From positions 1 through 44,922 of the forward strand of contig CAIXBQ010000021.1 of assembly GCA_903917705.1 (NCBI GenBank): DNA of 44,922 nucleotides, in the 5' to 3' direction. The stretch comes from an uncultured Verrucomicrobia subdivision 3 bacterium. Its GTDB lineage: Bacteria > Verrucomicrobiota > Verrucomicrobiia > Limisphaerales > UBA11358. Shown in pieces: positions 1-10,525 of this stretch (its first letter is position 1; every line of letters begins with the position of its first letter). A model generated the notes under the pieces. The model searched no databases. It saw only the letters and a list, made by a program, of their open reading frames with translations, and was not told the origin of the DNA. A program made the translations under genes and the position numbers.

Positions 1-65
1 ACCACCACTTCAATTGCGGACATTAGGATGAACATCGGTGGCGACAAGCCGAGCCGAGCATTCAA

Positions 66-1967
66 TCATTCAGACTTTGTGGTGGTTGAACGTTTCAGCC
101 AGACCAATAATATACTTATGTCCGCTGGCGAAACCCCCGAAATGCGCATCGCGTGGCCGACGGTCTGGGGACGGATTTTTTCCAGTTTTTGCCGGGCTTC
201 CAGACGCAAGCTGGGCACCGTCGAGAAGTCGAATGTCAGGGGGATGTTTTTATCTTCAAACTTTTTCAGGCGGGTCACTTCGGTTTCCTGCCGGGCAACA
301 TAACCGGCATATTTCACGGCAATTTCGACTTGCTGAATCACCTCATCGGTCAAAGACGCGGTCTGATTCGGTAAATCCCGATAGCTCACTTCTGGTCTGG
401 AGAGAATTTTAACGAGCGTATCATTATTATATTTTGTTTTATATAAACGATTTAACTCGTTTTCAATGGCGGCTCTCTTGATTTGAAATCGATCATAATT
501 GCGCTTCGGCAATAAACCAACCTCACTCCCGATTTGGCTCAAACGCAGGTCAGCATTGTCCTGGCGGAGCAAGAGCCGGTATTCAGCGCGGGAAGTGAAC
601 ATCCGATACGGTTCTGAAGTCCCCTTAGTGACCAAATCATCAATCAAAACGCCAATATAAGCCTGATTGCGCTGTAAAACAACCGCTTCAAGTTGCCTTG
701 CTTTACGAGCGGCGTTAATACCAGCAACGATACCCTGAGCCGCCGCCTCTTCATAACCTGAAGTGCCGTTGATCTGTCCGGCCATGAAAAGATTGGAGCA
801 AACCTTGGTCTCCAATGACTTGAAAAGCTGTGTGGGATAAACAAAATCGTATTCGACCGCATAAGCCGGTCGGAGAATCTCAGCATTTTCACATCCGATT
901 ATCGTCCGGACCATTTCCACTTGAACATCAATAGGCAAACTGGTTGAGCAGCCATTGATATAATACTCATCGGTTCCAATTCCTTCCGGCTCAAGAAATA
1001 TCTGATGCCGCTCCTTATCTGCGAATTTAACTATTTTATCCTCGATGGAGGGACAATAACGCGGGCCAACGCCTTCTATTTTTCCAGAATACAATGGCGA
1101 TTTGTGAATGTTTTCCCGTATGATTTCAGCTGTTTTTCTGGTGGTAAACGTTATGTAACAGGGCATCTGCCCATTAATCCTATCCAAAATCGAACCAGGT
1201 GGGTATTTGCCGCCAGACAGGCTAACGACTGGCTTTGGAACATGGGATTGTTCCATGTGGAACAAATCATCCTTCCAGAAGCTAAAATACGAAACAGGTT
1301 CGTCCCCAAGTTGAATCTCGGTTTTTGAAAAATCAATCGATTTTCGCAAAAGTCTTGGCGGGGTTCCGGTTTTGAGCCTCCCCAACTCCAATCCCAATTC
1401 GTTCAGGGAGCTTGAAAAACCCATCGCCGCCACATCCCCGGACCTTCCTCCTGACTGTTGATTGCCTCCAATGTGCATCAAACCCCGCAAAAAAGTACCG
1501 GTTGTAATGACGGTGGAATGCCCCAAATAAGCAACTCCTAAAGTTGTTTCAACCCCCAAGGCAATACCGTCCTTGTGAATCATCCGAGAAGCCTGACCTT
1601 GTTTTACATCCAAATTCGGTTCCGACTCACAAACCCATTTGAGACGAAACTGGTAAGCCTTCTTGTCACACTGTGCCCGCGGCGCCCAAACTGCCGGACC
1701 ATTCGCCTTATTCAGCATCCTAAACTGCAAACCCGTCATGTCGGTAGCCTTGCCCATTTCACCACCGAGCGCATCCACTTCCCTTGCCAAATGTCCCTTG
1801 GCTAGTCCACCGATCGCCGGATTACAGGACATCTGCCCGATTGAATCCGCGTTTATGGTCAACAAAAGGGTTTGGCAGCCCATTCTGGCGGCTGCCAAAG
1901 CTGCCTCGACCCCGGCATGGCCGGCACCAACAACGATCACCTCATACCGCTTGGGATAGACAAACAT
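66..1967 (-). CDS. mnmG: tRNA uridine-5-carboxymethylaminomethyl modification enzyme MnmG (GidA)
   Basis: FAD-dependent enzyme that, with the GTPase MnmE, installs the (carboxymethyl)aminomethyl group at U34 of several tRNAs in the cytoplasm. The 633-residue product has the usual family length. Its N-terminus carries the FAD dinucleotide-binding motif GAGHAG at residues 14-19, followed by the family block SCNPAIGG and, later, the C-terminal region with TSRAEYRLLLRQDNADLR. The ATG lies 8 bases after the stop of pgi, so the two genes probably form one transcript. The gene is clearly poorer in GC (sampled lines 28-50%) than the DNA after about 2.7 kb. Assignment is secure from motifs and full length; the MnmE partner is not in the window. 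Confidence 0.97.
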   Translation of the reverse strand: MFVYPKRYEVIVVGAGHAGVEAALAAARMGCQTLLLTINADSIGQMSCNPAIGGLAKGHLAREVDALGGEMGKATDMTGLQFRMLNKANGPAVWAPRAQCDKKAYQFRLKWVCESEPNLDVKQGQASRMIHKDGIALGVETTLGVAYLGHSTVITTGTFLRGLMHIGGNQQSGGRSGDVAAMGFSSSLNELGLELGRLKTGTPPRLLRKSIDFSKTEIQLGDEPVSYFSFWKDDLFHMEQSHVPKPVVSLSGGKYPPGSILDRINGQMPCYITFTTRKTAEIIRENIHKSPLYSGKIEGVGPRYCPSIEDKIVKFADKERHQIFLEPEGIGTDEYYINGCSTSLPIDVQVEMVRTIIGCENAEILRPAYAVEYDFVYPTQLFKSLETKVCSNLFMAGQINGTSGYEEAAAQGIVAGINAARKARQLEAVVLQRNQAYIGVLIDDLVTKGTSEPYRMFTSRAEYRLLLRQDNADLRLSQIGSEVGLLPKRNYDRFQIKRAAIENELNRLYKTKYNNDTLVKILSRPEVSYRDLPNQTASLTDEVIQQVEIAVKYAGYVARQETEVTRLKKFEDKNIPLTFDFSTVPSLRLEARQKLEKIRPQTVGHAMRISGVSPADISILLVWLKRSTTTKSE

Positions 1968-1975
1968 CGCAGAAG

Positions 1976-3571
1976 CTAAACCATTTTGTAGCTGGCATCA
2001 AACACATTCCGCGATGTAGTCCTTCTGATCTGGTGCACCGGGTTAGCGGCGAGATGCTCGCTGATTTTAAAGATCATCTCCACCTCATCCTCGCGGCCAA
2101 TTGCCTTGGAAATCTCAGCGGCAGTGAAACGCTGTTTCAAATTTGATTTTAAAAACCCGATAACCAGTCGCTGAATAGTCAAAACATTTTCAGCCGCCTT
2201 CTTGCCAGCTTCGACCCCTGGTTGATGGTACGCATTAACATTGATCAGACTGGCATAGAATCCAACCGCACGTTCGAAAAGGGCGATCAGCATTCCAACC
2301 ACTTTTGAGTCAACATCTCTAACGGTAATCGTGATTGATTCACGGCCTTTTTCAGCCAATGCTGATCTCGTTCCCAAGAAGAAGCCTTCCAAAAAATCTC
2401 CTGACGTGGCCAGGTTTTCAGTGAAAAAAGGGACACCTGATTGATCTTTCAGCACTTCAATAAACGTCGCAAAAAAATCATTTGAACCATCTCGAAGTTG
2501 TTGAATATAAGAATGTTGATCCGATGAGCCTTTGTTCCCAAGCACACACAACCCCTGGTTGACAATCTTCCCGTTTAGATCCATTTCCTTGCCCAAGGAT
2601 TCCATTACCAGTTGTTGAAGGTATTTGGAAAACAGTTCCAACCGATCTTTATATGGTAGAACAATCATATTTTTGCTACCATTACCGTTACCTGAGGCAT
2701 ACCAAGCCAGCGATATCTGTGCAGATGGGTTGCCTTTAACGTTCTTTATACGCGACGCTTCGTCCGCAGCTCGTGCTCCTTCGAGCAGTCCATCGATATC
2801 AAGTCCCTGTAAAGCCGCTGGCAGCAATCCAACCGCCGAAAGTTCACTGGTACGGCCACCGACCCAATCCCACATGGGGAAACGTTCCATCCATTTACCG
2901 GCAACGGCGTATTTATCCAATTCGCTACCAGACATCGTCACGGCAACAGCGTGCTGACTGAAAGCCACCCCGGCTTTTTCATAGGCTGCCTGGGCCACCA
3001 GCATTCCGTTGCGGGTTTCCTTGGTACCGCCGGATTTGGAAACAATGACGCACAGGGTCCGGTCCAATTTTTTGCCGATCGCAGCCAGCGTCCGATTCAT
3101 GCCGTCGGGATCCGTGTTGTCAAAAAAGAAAGGCTTCAGCCGGTCTTTGCGCGGGTTTCCGAGGGCCTGGGCCACAAACTGGGGGCCGAGCGCCGAACCG
3201 CCGATGCCGATGAGCAGGAAATTTTTGAACCTGCCCCCCGCCCCGGTGATTTCCCCGGCATGTATCCGGGCGGAAAAAGCCTTAATTTTGGTGATGGTTT
3301 CCTCGATTTCATGGCGAATTTCCGGCGTCGGGGCGAGCGCCGGATTCCGCAGCCAGTAATGGCCGACCATCCGTTTTTCATCCGGATTGGCGATCGCGCC
3401 AGCCTCCAAGGCATCCATATCGGCGAAAGCTTTCTGGATTTTAGGGTCCAGGGAGGCAAAAAACGGCTCATCCATGTTCATGCGGCTCAAATCAACCGCC
3501 AGCCCGAGGTCGGGGAAATCCGTGTAATATTTTTGAAACCGTTCCCACCATTGCATTTTTGTGTAATTCAT
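1976..3571 (-). CDS. pgi: glucose-6-phosphate isomerase
   Basis: Interconverts glucose-6-phosphate and fructose-6-phosphate in glycolysis and gluconeogenesis. The 531-residue protein shows the sugar-phosphate-binding block [12 protein letters not shown], the phosphate loop [11 protein letters not shown], the [14 protein letters not shown] segment and the [11 protein letters not shown] block of SIS-fold isomerases. The start was placed at ATG 3571 ([12 protein letters not shown]); a TTG three codons upstream also stays in frame. It is followed after 8 bases by mnmG. Base composition changes inside the gene: the 5' part (about 2760-3571) is near 57% GC by eye, while stretches near 2461-2520 and 2641-2700 fall to 33-38%, matching mnmG. 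Substrate of the second glycolytic step would be taken by the PPi-dependent PFK encoded at 41179-42411. Confidence 0.96.
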   Translation of the reverse strand: MNYTKMQWWERFQKYYTDFPDLGLAVDLSRMNMDEPFFASLDPKIQKAFADMDALEAGAIANPDEKRMVGHYWLRNPALAPTPEIRHEIEETITKIKAFSARIHAGEITGAGGRFKNFLLIGIGGSALGPQFVAQALGNPRKDRLKPFFFDNTDPDGMNRTLAAIGKKLDRTLCVIVSKSGGTKETRNGMLVAQAAYEKAGVAFSQHAVAVTMSGSELDKYAVAGKWMERFPMWDWVGGRTSELSAVGLLPAALQGLDIDGLLEGARAADEASRIKNVKGNPSAQISLAWYASGNGNGSKNMIVLPYKDRLELFSKYLQQLVMESLGKEMDLNGKIVNQGLCVLGNKGSSDQHSYIQQLRDGSNDFFATFIEVLKDQSGVPFFTENLATSGDFLEGFFLGTRSALAEKGRESITITVRDVDSKVVGMLIALFERAVGFYASLINVNAYHQPGVEAGKKAAENVLTIQRLVIGFLKSNLKQRFTAAEISKAIGREDEVEMIFKISEHLAANPVHQIRRTTSRNVFDASYKMV

Positions 3572-3651
3572 AAAAATCAACAGCGATTGAATGATTTTGG
3601 CTCCAGCTCTGGCAAGGAAATTCGCAGTGGATTTACAGATTATGGCTTACC

Positions 3652-3680
3652 CGCCCCGGAATCCTGATCAAACCGGGGCG
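3652..3680. other. GC-rich hairpin between tRNA-Lys and pgi
   Basis: Perfect 8-bp inverted repeat CGCCCCGG (3652-3659) / CCGGGGCG (3673-3680) with a 13-nt loop. It lies about 180 bases beyond the 3' end of tRNA-Lys and 80 bases before the pgi start, on the strand of both genes. No T tract follows on either strand, so it may be a processing or weak termination structure rather than a classic terminator. Nothing else was recognised in 3572-3859. Confidence 0.4.
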
Positions 3681-3859
3681 CAACCGCAGCCGGCATCTTT
3701 CTCTTGCTGAAGGGATTCATGCCTTTATTGGAAGATTTGGACCGACTTTTGGGCGCCCAAGCCGGGTTCCGGCCGGGTGGAGGAAACCGGTGTCGCCAGC
3801 ACAAGACACAACCATTGCACGGGGGGAGAAAATGCGGATTCTGGTGTCTCGTGCTGGAG

Positions 3860-3935
3860 TGGTGGGTTGGCGGGGACTCGAACCCCGGACCAATGCCTTA
3901 AAAGGGCACTGCTCTACCAACTGAGCTACCAACCC
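3860..3935 (-). tRNA. tRNA-Lys (anticodon TTT)
   Basis: Read on the minus strand, 76 nt fold as a complete cloverleaf: acceptor GGGTTGG pairs with CCAACCC, D stem GCTC/GAGC, anticodon stem GTGCC/GGCAT (one G-T pair) around loop CTTTTAA, variable TGGTC, T stem CGGGG/CCCCG with loop TTCGAGT. The anticodon is TTT, decoding AAA/AAG. Discriminator A and the 3' CCA are encoded in the DNA (3860-3863). A U34 of this kind is a typical substrate of the MnmEG pathway, whose MnmG is encoded 1.9 kb away. No other tRNA is nearby. Confidence 0.97.
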
Positions 3936-4170
3936 ATCTGGGCGCAGAAAAATAGATTAAAACCGCCCGAATGCAATATTTTTCCCCGCTCCGCCGCCAC
4001 TAAATTAACCGACGTTTGACCATAAGATATCCGGCTTCTAAATCCAGGCCTGGCCACGACCCCACCCTTTGGCTCGAACCAGGATCAAGGGTTGCCCGCG
4101 CATCACAGGGATTGGCCGGCTGGCGGCGTTGCGACCGGGAGCGCGAGCCCGGCGGAATTGAAAAGGTCCG

Positions 4171-5349
4171 CTACTCCGCCCAACGAGCTGTTTTGTTCCC
4201 GGCGGCACGCTCGCGGAGCTCGTGAATGGCGGCGACAACCACCGGCTGCAATATTTCATGCACGGTCACCGTGCAACCCAGGTCACGGATCAGCGTCACG
4301 GACAATTCGCCGCCCAGATGTTCGCGGTATTCCTCAATACCCGCCAGAACCACCAGGTGGTTCGCCTCATCGGCGTTCAGCAGCTCATCGGCAAAAAGAT
4401 GGAAGCCGAGCCGTTCGAGCAACGTCAAAATGCGCCCGGCGGTGGCGGCGGCGAGCAGGCCGGTGTCGCGCGCATAGATCACATCCAACGCGATGCCAAC
4501 CGCCACGGCCTCGCCGTGCGTGATGCGAAAATTGGAAAGCTGTTCCAACTTATGCGCGGCCCAATGGCCAAAGTCGAGCGCGTGAACGGCGCCGATCTCA
4601 AACGGGTCGCCCCCGGCGGCGAGATGGTCCAGGTTCAGCTCGGCGCACCGATGGATGAGCCGCCTCATCGCCGCCGGCTCAAACGCGACCAGCGGGCCGG
4701 CGGCCTGCTCGATTTCGGCAAAAAAAGCCGCATCCCGGATGCAGGCAATCTTGACGGCTTCCGCATACCCGGAGCGCTTGTCCCGCGGCGTAAGCGAGGC
4801 GAGCAGGTTGAAATCGTTGATGACGGCGTAGGGCGGCGCAAAGGTGCCGATGAGATTTTTCTTACCGAAGGCATTGAGGCTGTTTTTCACCCCCACGCCG
4901 GAATCGGCCTGGCTCAGGGTGGTGGTGGGCACACGCACCAGGCGCAGGCCGCGGTGCAGGGTGGCGGCGGCAAATCCCGCAACATCCAGCAGGGCACCGC
5001 CGCCGATGGCGATGAAATACGACTGGCGGTCGATGTGATGCCGGTGCAGCTGCGAGAGCAGGTCGGTGACCAGCGTGAGCGAATTCTTGGCGGGTTCCCC
5101 GCCGGAGACAAAGAGCGGCGGGCGCACGAGCCGGAGCTGGTTCACGGAAGCGGCAAAATAGTTTTCAATCTGGTGTTCCAGCTCCGGCTGCGCCTGGGCG
5201 AGCGAATCCTCGAGCACGACGAACACTTTGCGCGGCACGGAGTCGGCCAGCGCGTCGCGGAGGGTGGCGTTGTCCGGGGCAAACACATTTTCGGTGAAAA
5301 AAACGCGCAGCTGCCAGGCCGCCTGAATGGTGCGCCGGATCACGGACAT
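4171..5349 (-). CDS. AroB-like sugar-phosphate cyclase, EboD type
   Basis: Member of the 3-dehydroquinate-synthase superfamily (NAD-dependent, Zn-dependent cyclases). Visible: NAD-binding IAIGGGALLDVAGF, substrate loop RVPTTTLSQADSGVGVKN, and three expected metal ligands, E in GYAEAVK, H in LDFGHWAAHKLEQL and H in THGEAVAVG. The GHWAAHKLE block differs from the GHTFGHAIE typical of shikimate-pathway AroB and is recalled from the EboD proteins of eboABCDEF metabolite-trafficking clusters. No other ebo gene is in the window, so the substrate is unknown. ATG 5349 gives 392 residues; an in-frame TTG at 5376 would add nine. It lies 48 bases (or 21 with TTG) after hppA and is probably co-transcribed. 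Whether the organism has a separate true AroB cannot be seen. Confidence 0.8.
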   Translation of the reverse strand: MSVIRRTIQAAWQLRVFFTENVFAPDNATLRDALADSVPRKVFVVLEDSLAQAQPELEHQIENYFAASVNQLRLVRPPLFVSGGEPAKNSLTLVTDLLSQLHRHHIDRQSYFIAIGGGALLDVAGFAAATLHRGLRLVRVPTTTLSQADSGVGVKNSLNAFGKKNLIGTFAPPYAVINDFNLLASLTPRDKRSGYAEAVKIACIRDAAFFAEIEQAAGPLVAFEPAAMRRLIHRCAELNLDHLAAGGDPFEIGAVHALDFGHWAAHKLEQLSNFRITHGEAVAVGIALDVIYARDTGLLAAATAGRILTLLERLGFHLFADELLNADEANHLVVLAGIEEYREHLGGELSVTLIRDLGCTVTVHEILQPVVVAAIHELRERAAGNKTARWAE

Positions 5350-5397
5350 GGGGACACTTTGGAGCGCCCCAGGCAATTTGACGAGCAGAATATCCGG

Positions 5398-7887
<2,490 letters not shown>

Positions 7888-7903
7888 AAGGGAAAAACTT
7901 TAA

Positions 7904-7926
7904 CTGGATAACATTTGATAATCCAG
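7904..7926. promoter_or_regulatory. inverted repeat in hppA-ruvB divergent spacer
   Basis: CTGGAT (7904-7909) and ATCCAG (7921-7926) flank an AT-rich 11-nt centre, in the 98-bp spacer that must hold the promoters of both divergent genes. The position fits an operator or promoter element, but no known box was recognised. Confidence 0.25.
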
Positions 7927-7985
7927 CGGTTTTTCGCACGTAATCGCGCTTGCCGCTGCCGAGCGCTTTCCGCAAGCTGGTGGCA

Positions 7986-9002
7986 ATGTCTGAACGTCCC
8001 GTTTCCACCCTGAACAAGCCCGACGCCGCGCTCGAAATGACGCTACGCCCCTCGCTGTTTTCCGATTTCACCGGCCAGCCGAAAGTGAAGGAGCGGCTGG
8101 AGATTTCGGTGGCCGCCGCCCGGCAACGCGGCGAATCGCTGGACCACATCCTGCTATCCGGGCCACCCGGCCTGGGCAAAACCACCATCGCCAACATCCT
8201 GGCGAAGGCGATGGGGGCCAGCGTCAAGGCCACCAGCGGGCCGACCATCGAGAAGGCCAGCGACCTGGCCGGGCTGCTCACCAACCTCGAAGAAGGCGAC
8301 GTCCTGTTCATCGACGAAATCCATCGCCTGCAAAAAACCATCGAGGAATACCTGTATCCGGCGATGGAGGATTTCAAACTCGACATCATCATCGACCAGG
8401 GGCCGAACGCCCGCAGCGTCCGGCTGAATCTCCCGCGCTTCACGCTCATCGGCGCGACGACGCGCAGCGGCCTGCTGACCGCGCCGCTGCTCACGCGGTT
8501 CGGGATGCGGGAGCGGCTGGATTATTATTGCGTGGCCGATCTGGACAAAATCGTCATCCGTTCGGCCAATCTGCTCAACGTGGAAATCGATCCGGCCGGC
8601 GCGCGCGAAATCGCCCGGCGCAGCCGCGGCACCCCGCGCATCGTGAACAATCTGCTCCGGCGCGTCCGCGACTACGCGCAAGTCCGCCATGACGGCCGCA
8701 TCACCGCCGAGGTGGCCGACAAAGCGCTGGCGATGCTGGAGATTGACGAGAACGGCCTGGATGAAATGGACAAACGAATCCTGGAAGCGGTCATCGTTAA
8801 ATTCGGCGGCGGACCGGTTGGCGTGAACTCGCTGGCCGTGGCCGTGGGCGAAGAGCCGGACACGATCGAGGAGGTCTATGAGCCGTATCTCATCATGGAG
8901 GGCTACCTCAACCGCACCTCGCAAGGCCGCGTCGCGACGGAATTAAGCTACCAAAAACTGGGGCTTAAACCAGCGACGGGAAACCAGTCGAAGCTGTTTT
9001 GA
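7986..9002 (+). CDS. ruvB: Holliday junction branch migration helicase subunit RuvB
   Basis: AAA+ ATPase motor that drives Holliday-junction branch migration with RuvA during recombination and repair. From ATG 7986 (MSERPVS) the protein has 338 residues, the normal length. Walker A GPPGLGKT lies at 59-66, Walker B with FIDEIH at about 108-113, the sensor-1/arginine-finger region [18 protein letters not shown] follows, and a C-terminal winged-helix segment ends the protein. An upstream in-frame codon at 7950 would add 12 residues unlike the family. The gene is not next to ruvA or ruvC. Its last ten codons plus stop have a degenerate second copy 1.5 kb downstream (see 10465-10506). Confidence 0.97.
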   Translation: MSERPVSTLNKPDAALEMTLRPSLFSDFTGQPKVKERLEISVAAARQRGESLDHILLSGPPGLGKTTIANILAKAMGASVKATSGPTIEKASDLAGLLTNLEEGDVLFIDEIHRLQKTIEEYLYPAMEDFKLDIIIDQGPNARSVRLNLPRFTLIGATTRSGLLTAPLLTRFGMRERLDYYCVADLDKIVIRSANLLNVEIDPAGAREIARRSRGTPRIVNNLLRRVRDYAQVRHDGRITAEVADKALAMLEIDENGLDEMDKRILEAVIVKFGGGPVGVNSLAVAVGEEPDTIEEVYEPYLIMEGYLNRTSQGRVATELSYQKLGLKPATGNQSKLF

Positions 9003-9049
9003 AATATTCCGAATAATTAGAAGCGGGCGTTCGTTTCCGAGCTGGCCAC

Positions 9050-10468
9050 ATGAAGAAACCCAGACGCATTTTTGTTTTGGTTCTCGCGCTTGGGTTGCTG
9101 GGGGGCGCCTCGTCGTTCAAGGGGCGCGAGCCGTGGTATCATGGGAAACCATTAAGCTCCTGGCTGGCAGAATACGGCGCGGGGCCGGCAGATTACAAAC
9201 CGTCTCCCCAAGCGGACAACGCGTTGCGGCAGATCGGGTCAAATACCGTCCCCTATTTGTTGAATCTGCTGCGCTCAACCAATTCATATTCGTATTACTC
9301 GTTCGTTTCAAAGCCAACCTCGCAGTTTTTGCCGAAAGGTCCCGGCGTTGGGAATCGCTTGTCAATTTGGCGGCTTAACACGCGAGCTCGATTTCAGCGC
9401 GTCACAGTTCCCGCAAGCTGGAAGCATTGGAAGGTTTATCTGGCCTTTCAAGTAATAGGTCCAGCAGGCAGGTCTGCTATTCCTGATTTAGTCAAGCTCG
9501 CCCATGACCCCGAAAACAACAGCAGTCCGAGCAACACCGGCGAGGCGCCACCCATCAGATTTTGGAAGGACCAAAAACTCATCCCCGTTTTTGCCGCCCA
9601 AAGCGCGACCTATCTGCCGCACGCATCCCCGGTATTTCCGATCAGTTTTTCCGGAATTTATAGTGGTTTTGTACCGCAGCCATTTTTGTCGGACGGCGAA
9701 ATCGCCGCCTGGTCTTTGGCGGCCATCGGCGCGGACAGTGCCCCGCCGCTGATGGGAATGCTCACCAACTCCAATCCTCAAATCCGTTGTCGGGCGGCCA
9801 TGGCATTAGGGATGATGGGCAAGCCGGCGGAGCCGGCCGTGCCGGCCCTGGTTAAGTTGCTTCATGACCCAGATCGAAACACCCGCCGGGAAGCGGCGGA
9901 TGCTTTGGGGTGCATCGGGCAACAACCTGATTTCGTCATTCCTGCGTTGATCAAAGTGTCGTTCGACGACAAAGAGGTGGAGTCTGCCGCCATTGAATCA
10001 CTTGGCGCTTTGGGGGAACGCGCCACCAACGCCATCCCCGCTTTGCTGGCGCTATTTTCGACTGAATACAACTCGCTGGATCAGACAAGAGGACAATACC
10101 GGATTGAAAATATCGCTTTGGCCTTAAACAAAATCTCGCCCGAAGTGACCAAAAAGGAAGTTATCCCTTTACTGATTCACAGAATACAGAACCCGAAGTC
10201 TCCTTGGAATCAATCCATGACTCTAAACACACTCGGCCAAATGACGAATCAACCCGATCTGGCAATACCCGTCCTGTTGGAGACTTTGGACAGCACTGCC
10301 GATTATACCCGAAGCACCACAGTCTATCAGCTTGGCGATTTTGGCCCGGCAGCAACGTCGGCGATACCCAAGCTGATTTCGTTTTCGACCAACCAAAACA
10401 CTAACTTATGCCGGCTCGCCACCAACGCTCTGGACAAAATCAAGCCCGGCTGGAGATCTAGAAAATGA
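9050..10468 (+). CDS. secreted HEAT-repeat protein
   Basis: 472-residue protein with an N-terminal signal peptide (KK-containing start, hydrophobic VLVLALGLLGG) and a C-terminal half of alpha-helical HEAT-type repeats, seen as recurrent units such as IRCRAAMALGMMGKPAEPAV, TRREAADALGCIGQQPDFV and ESAAIESLGALGERATNAIP. The motif EPWYHGKPLSSWL after the signal is common in verrucomicrobial HEAT proteins. Such solenoids mediate protein-protein contacts; the partner is unknown. Composition is lower in GC than ruvB, with sampled lines near 43-58%. The TGA overlaps an ATG that opens a short frame repeating the ruvB C-terminus, which suggests that this gene arrived by an event that copied the end of ruvB. 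Confidence 0.8.
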   Translation: MKKPRRIFVLVLALGLLGGASSFKGREPWYHGKPLSSWLAEYGAGPADYKPSPQADNALRQIGSNTVPYLLNLLRSTNSYSYYSFVSKPTSQFLPKGPGVGNRLSIWRLNTRARFQRVTVPASWKHWKVYLAFQVIGPAGRSAIPDLVKLAHDPENNSSPSNTGEAPPIRFWKDQKLIPVFAAQSATYLPHASPVFPISFSGIYSGFVPQPFLSDGEIAAWSLAAIGADSAPPLMGMLTNSNPQIRCRAAMALGMMGKPAEPAVPALVKLLHDPDRNTRREAADALGCIGQQPDFVIPALIKVSFDDKEVESAAIESLGALGERATNAIPALLALFSTEYNSLDQTRGQYRIENIALALNKISPEVTKKEVIPLLIHRIQNPKSPWNQSMTLNTLGQMTNQPDLAIPVLLETLDSTADYTRSTTVYQLGDFGPAATSAIPKLISFSTNQNTNLCRLATNALDKIKPGWRSRK

Positions 10469-10506
10469 ACTTTGCGGCGACCGGCAACCAGTCGAAATTG
10501 TTATAA
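10465..10506 (+). pseudogene. remnant of the 3' end of ruvB
   Basis: Codons at 10477-10506 read [13 protein letters not shown], against [13 protein letters not shown] at the true ruvB end (8973-9002); about 24 of 30 bases agree. The stretch opens with an ATG overlapping the HEAT gene's stop and ends at TAA, so it is far too short to be a gene. It is best read as the old ruvB tail, displaced when the HEAT gene was inserted, or as a partial duplication. Confidence 0.7.
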
Positions 10507-10525
10507 TTGCTCCAGAAAGAATTGC

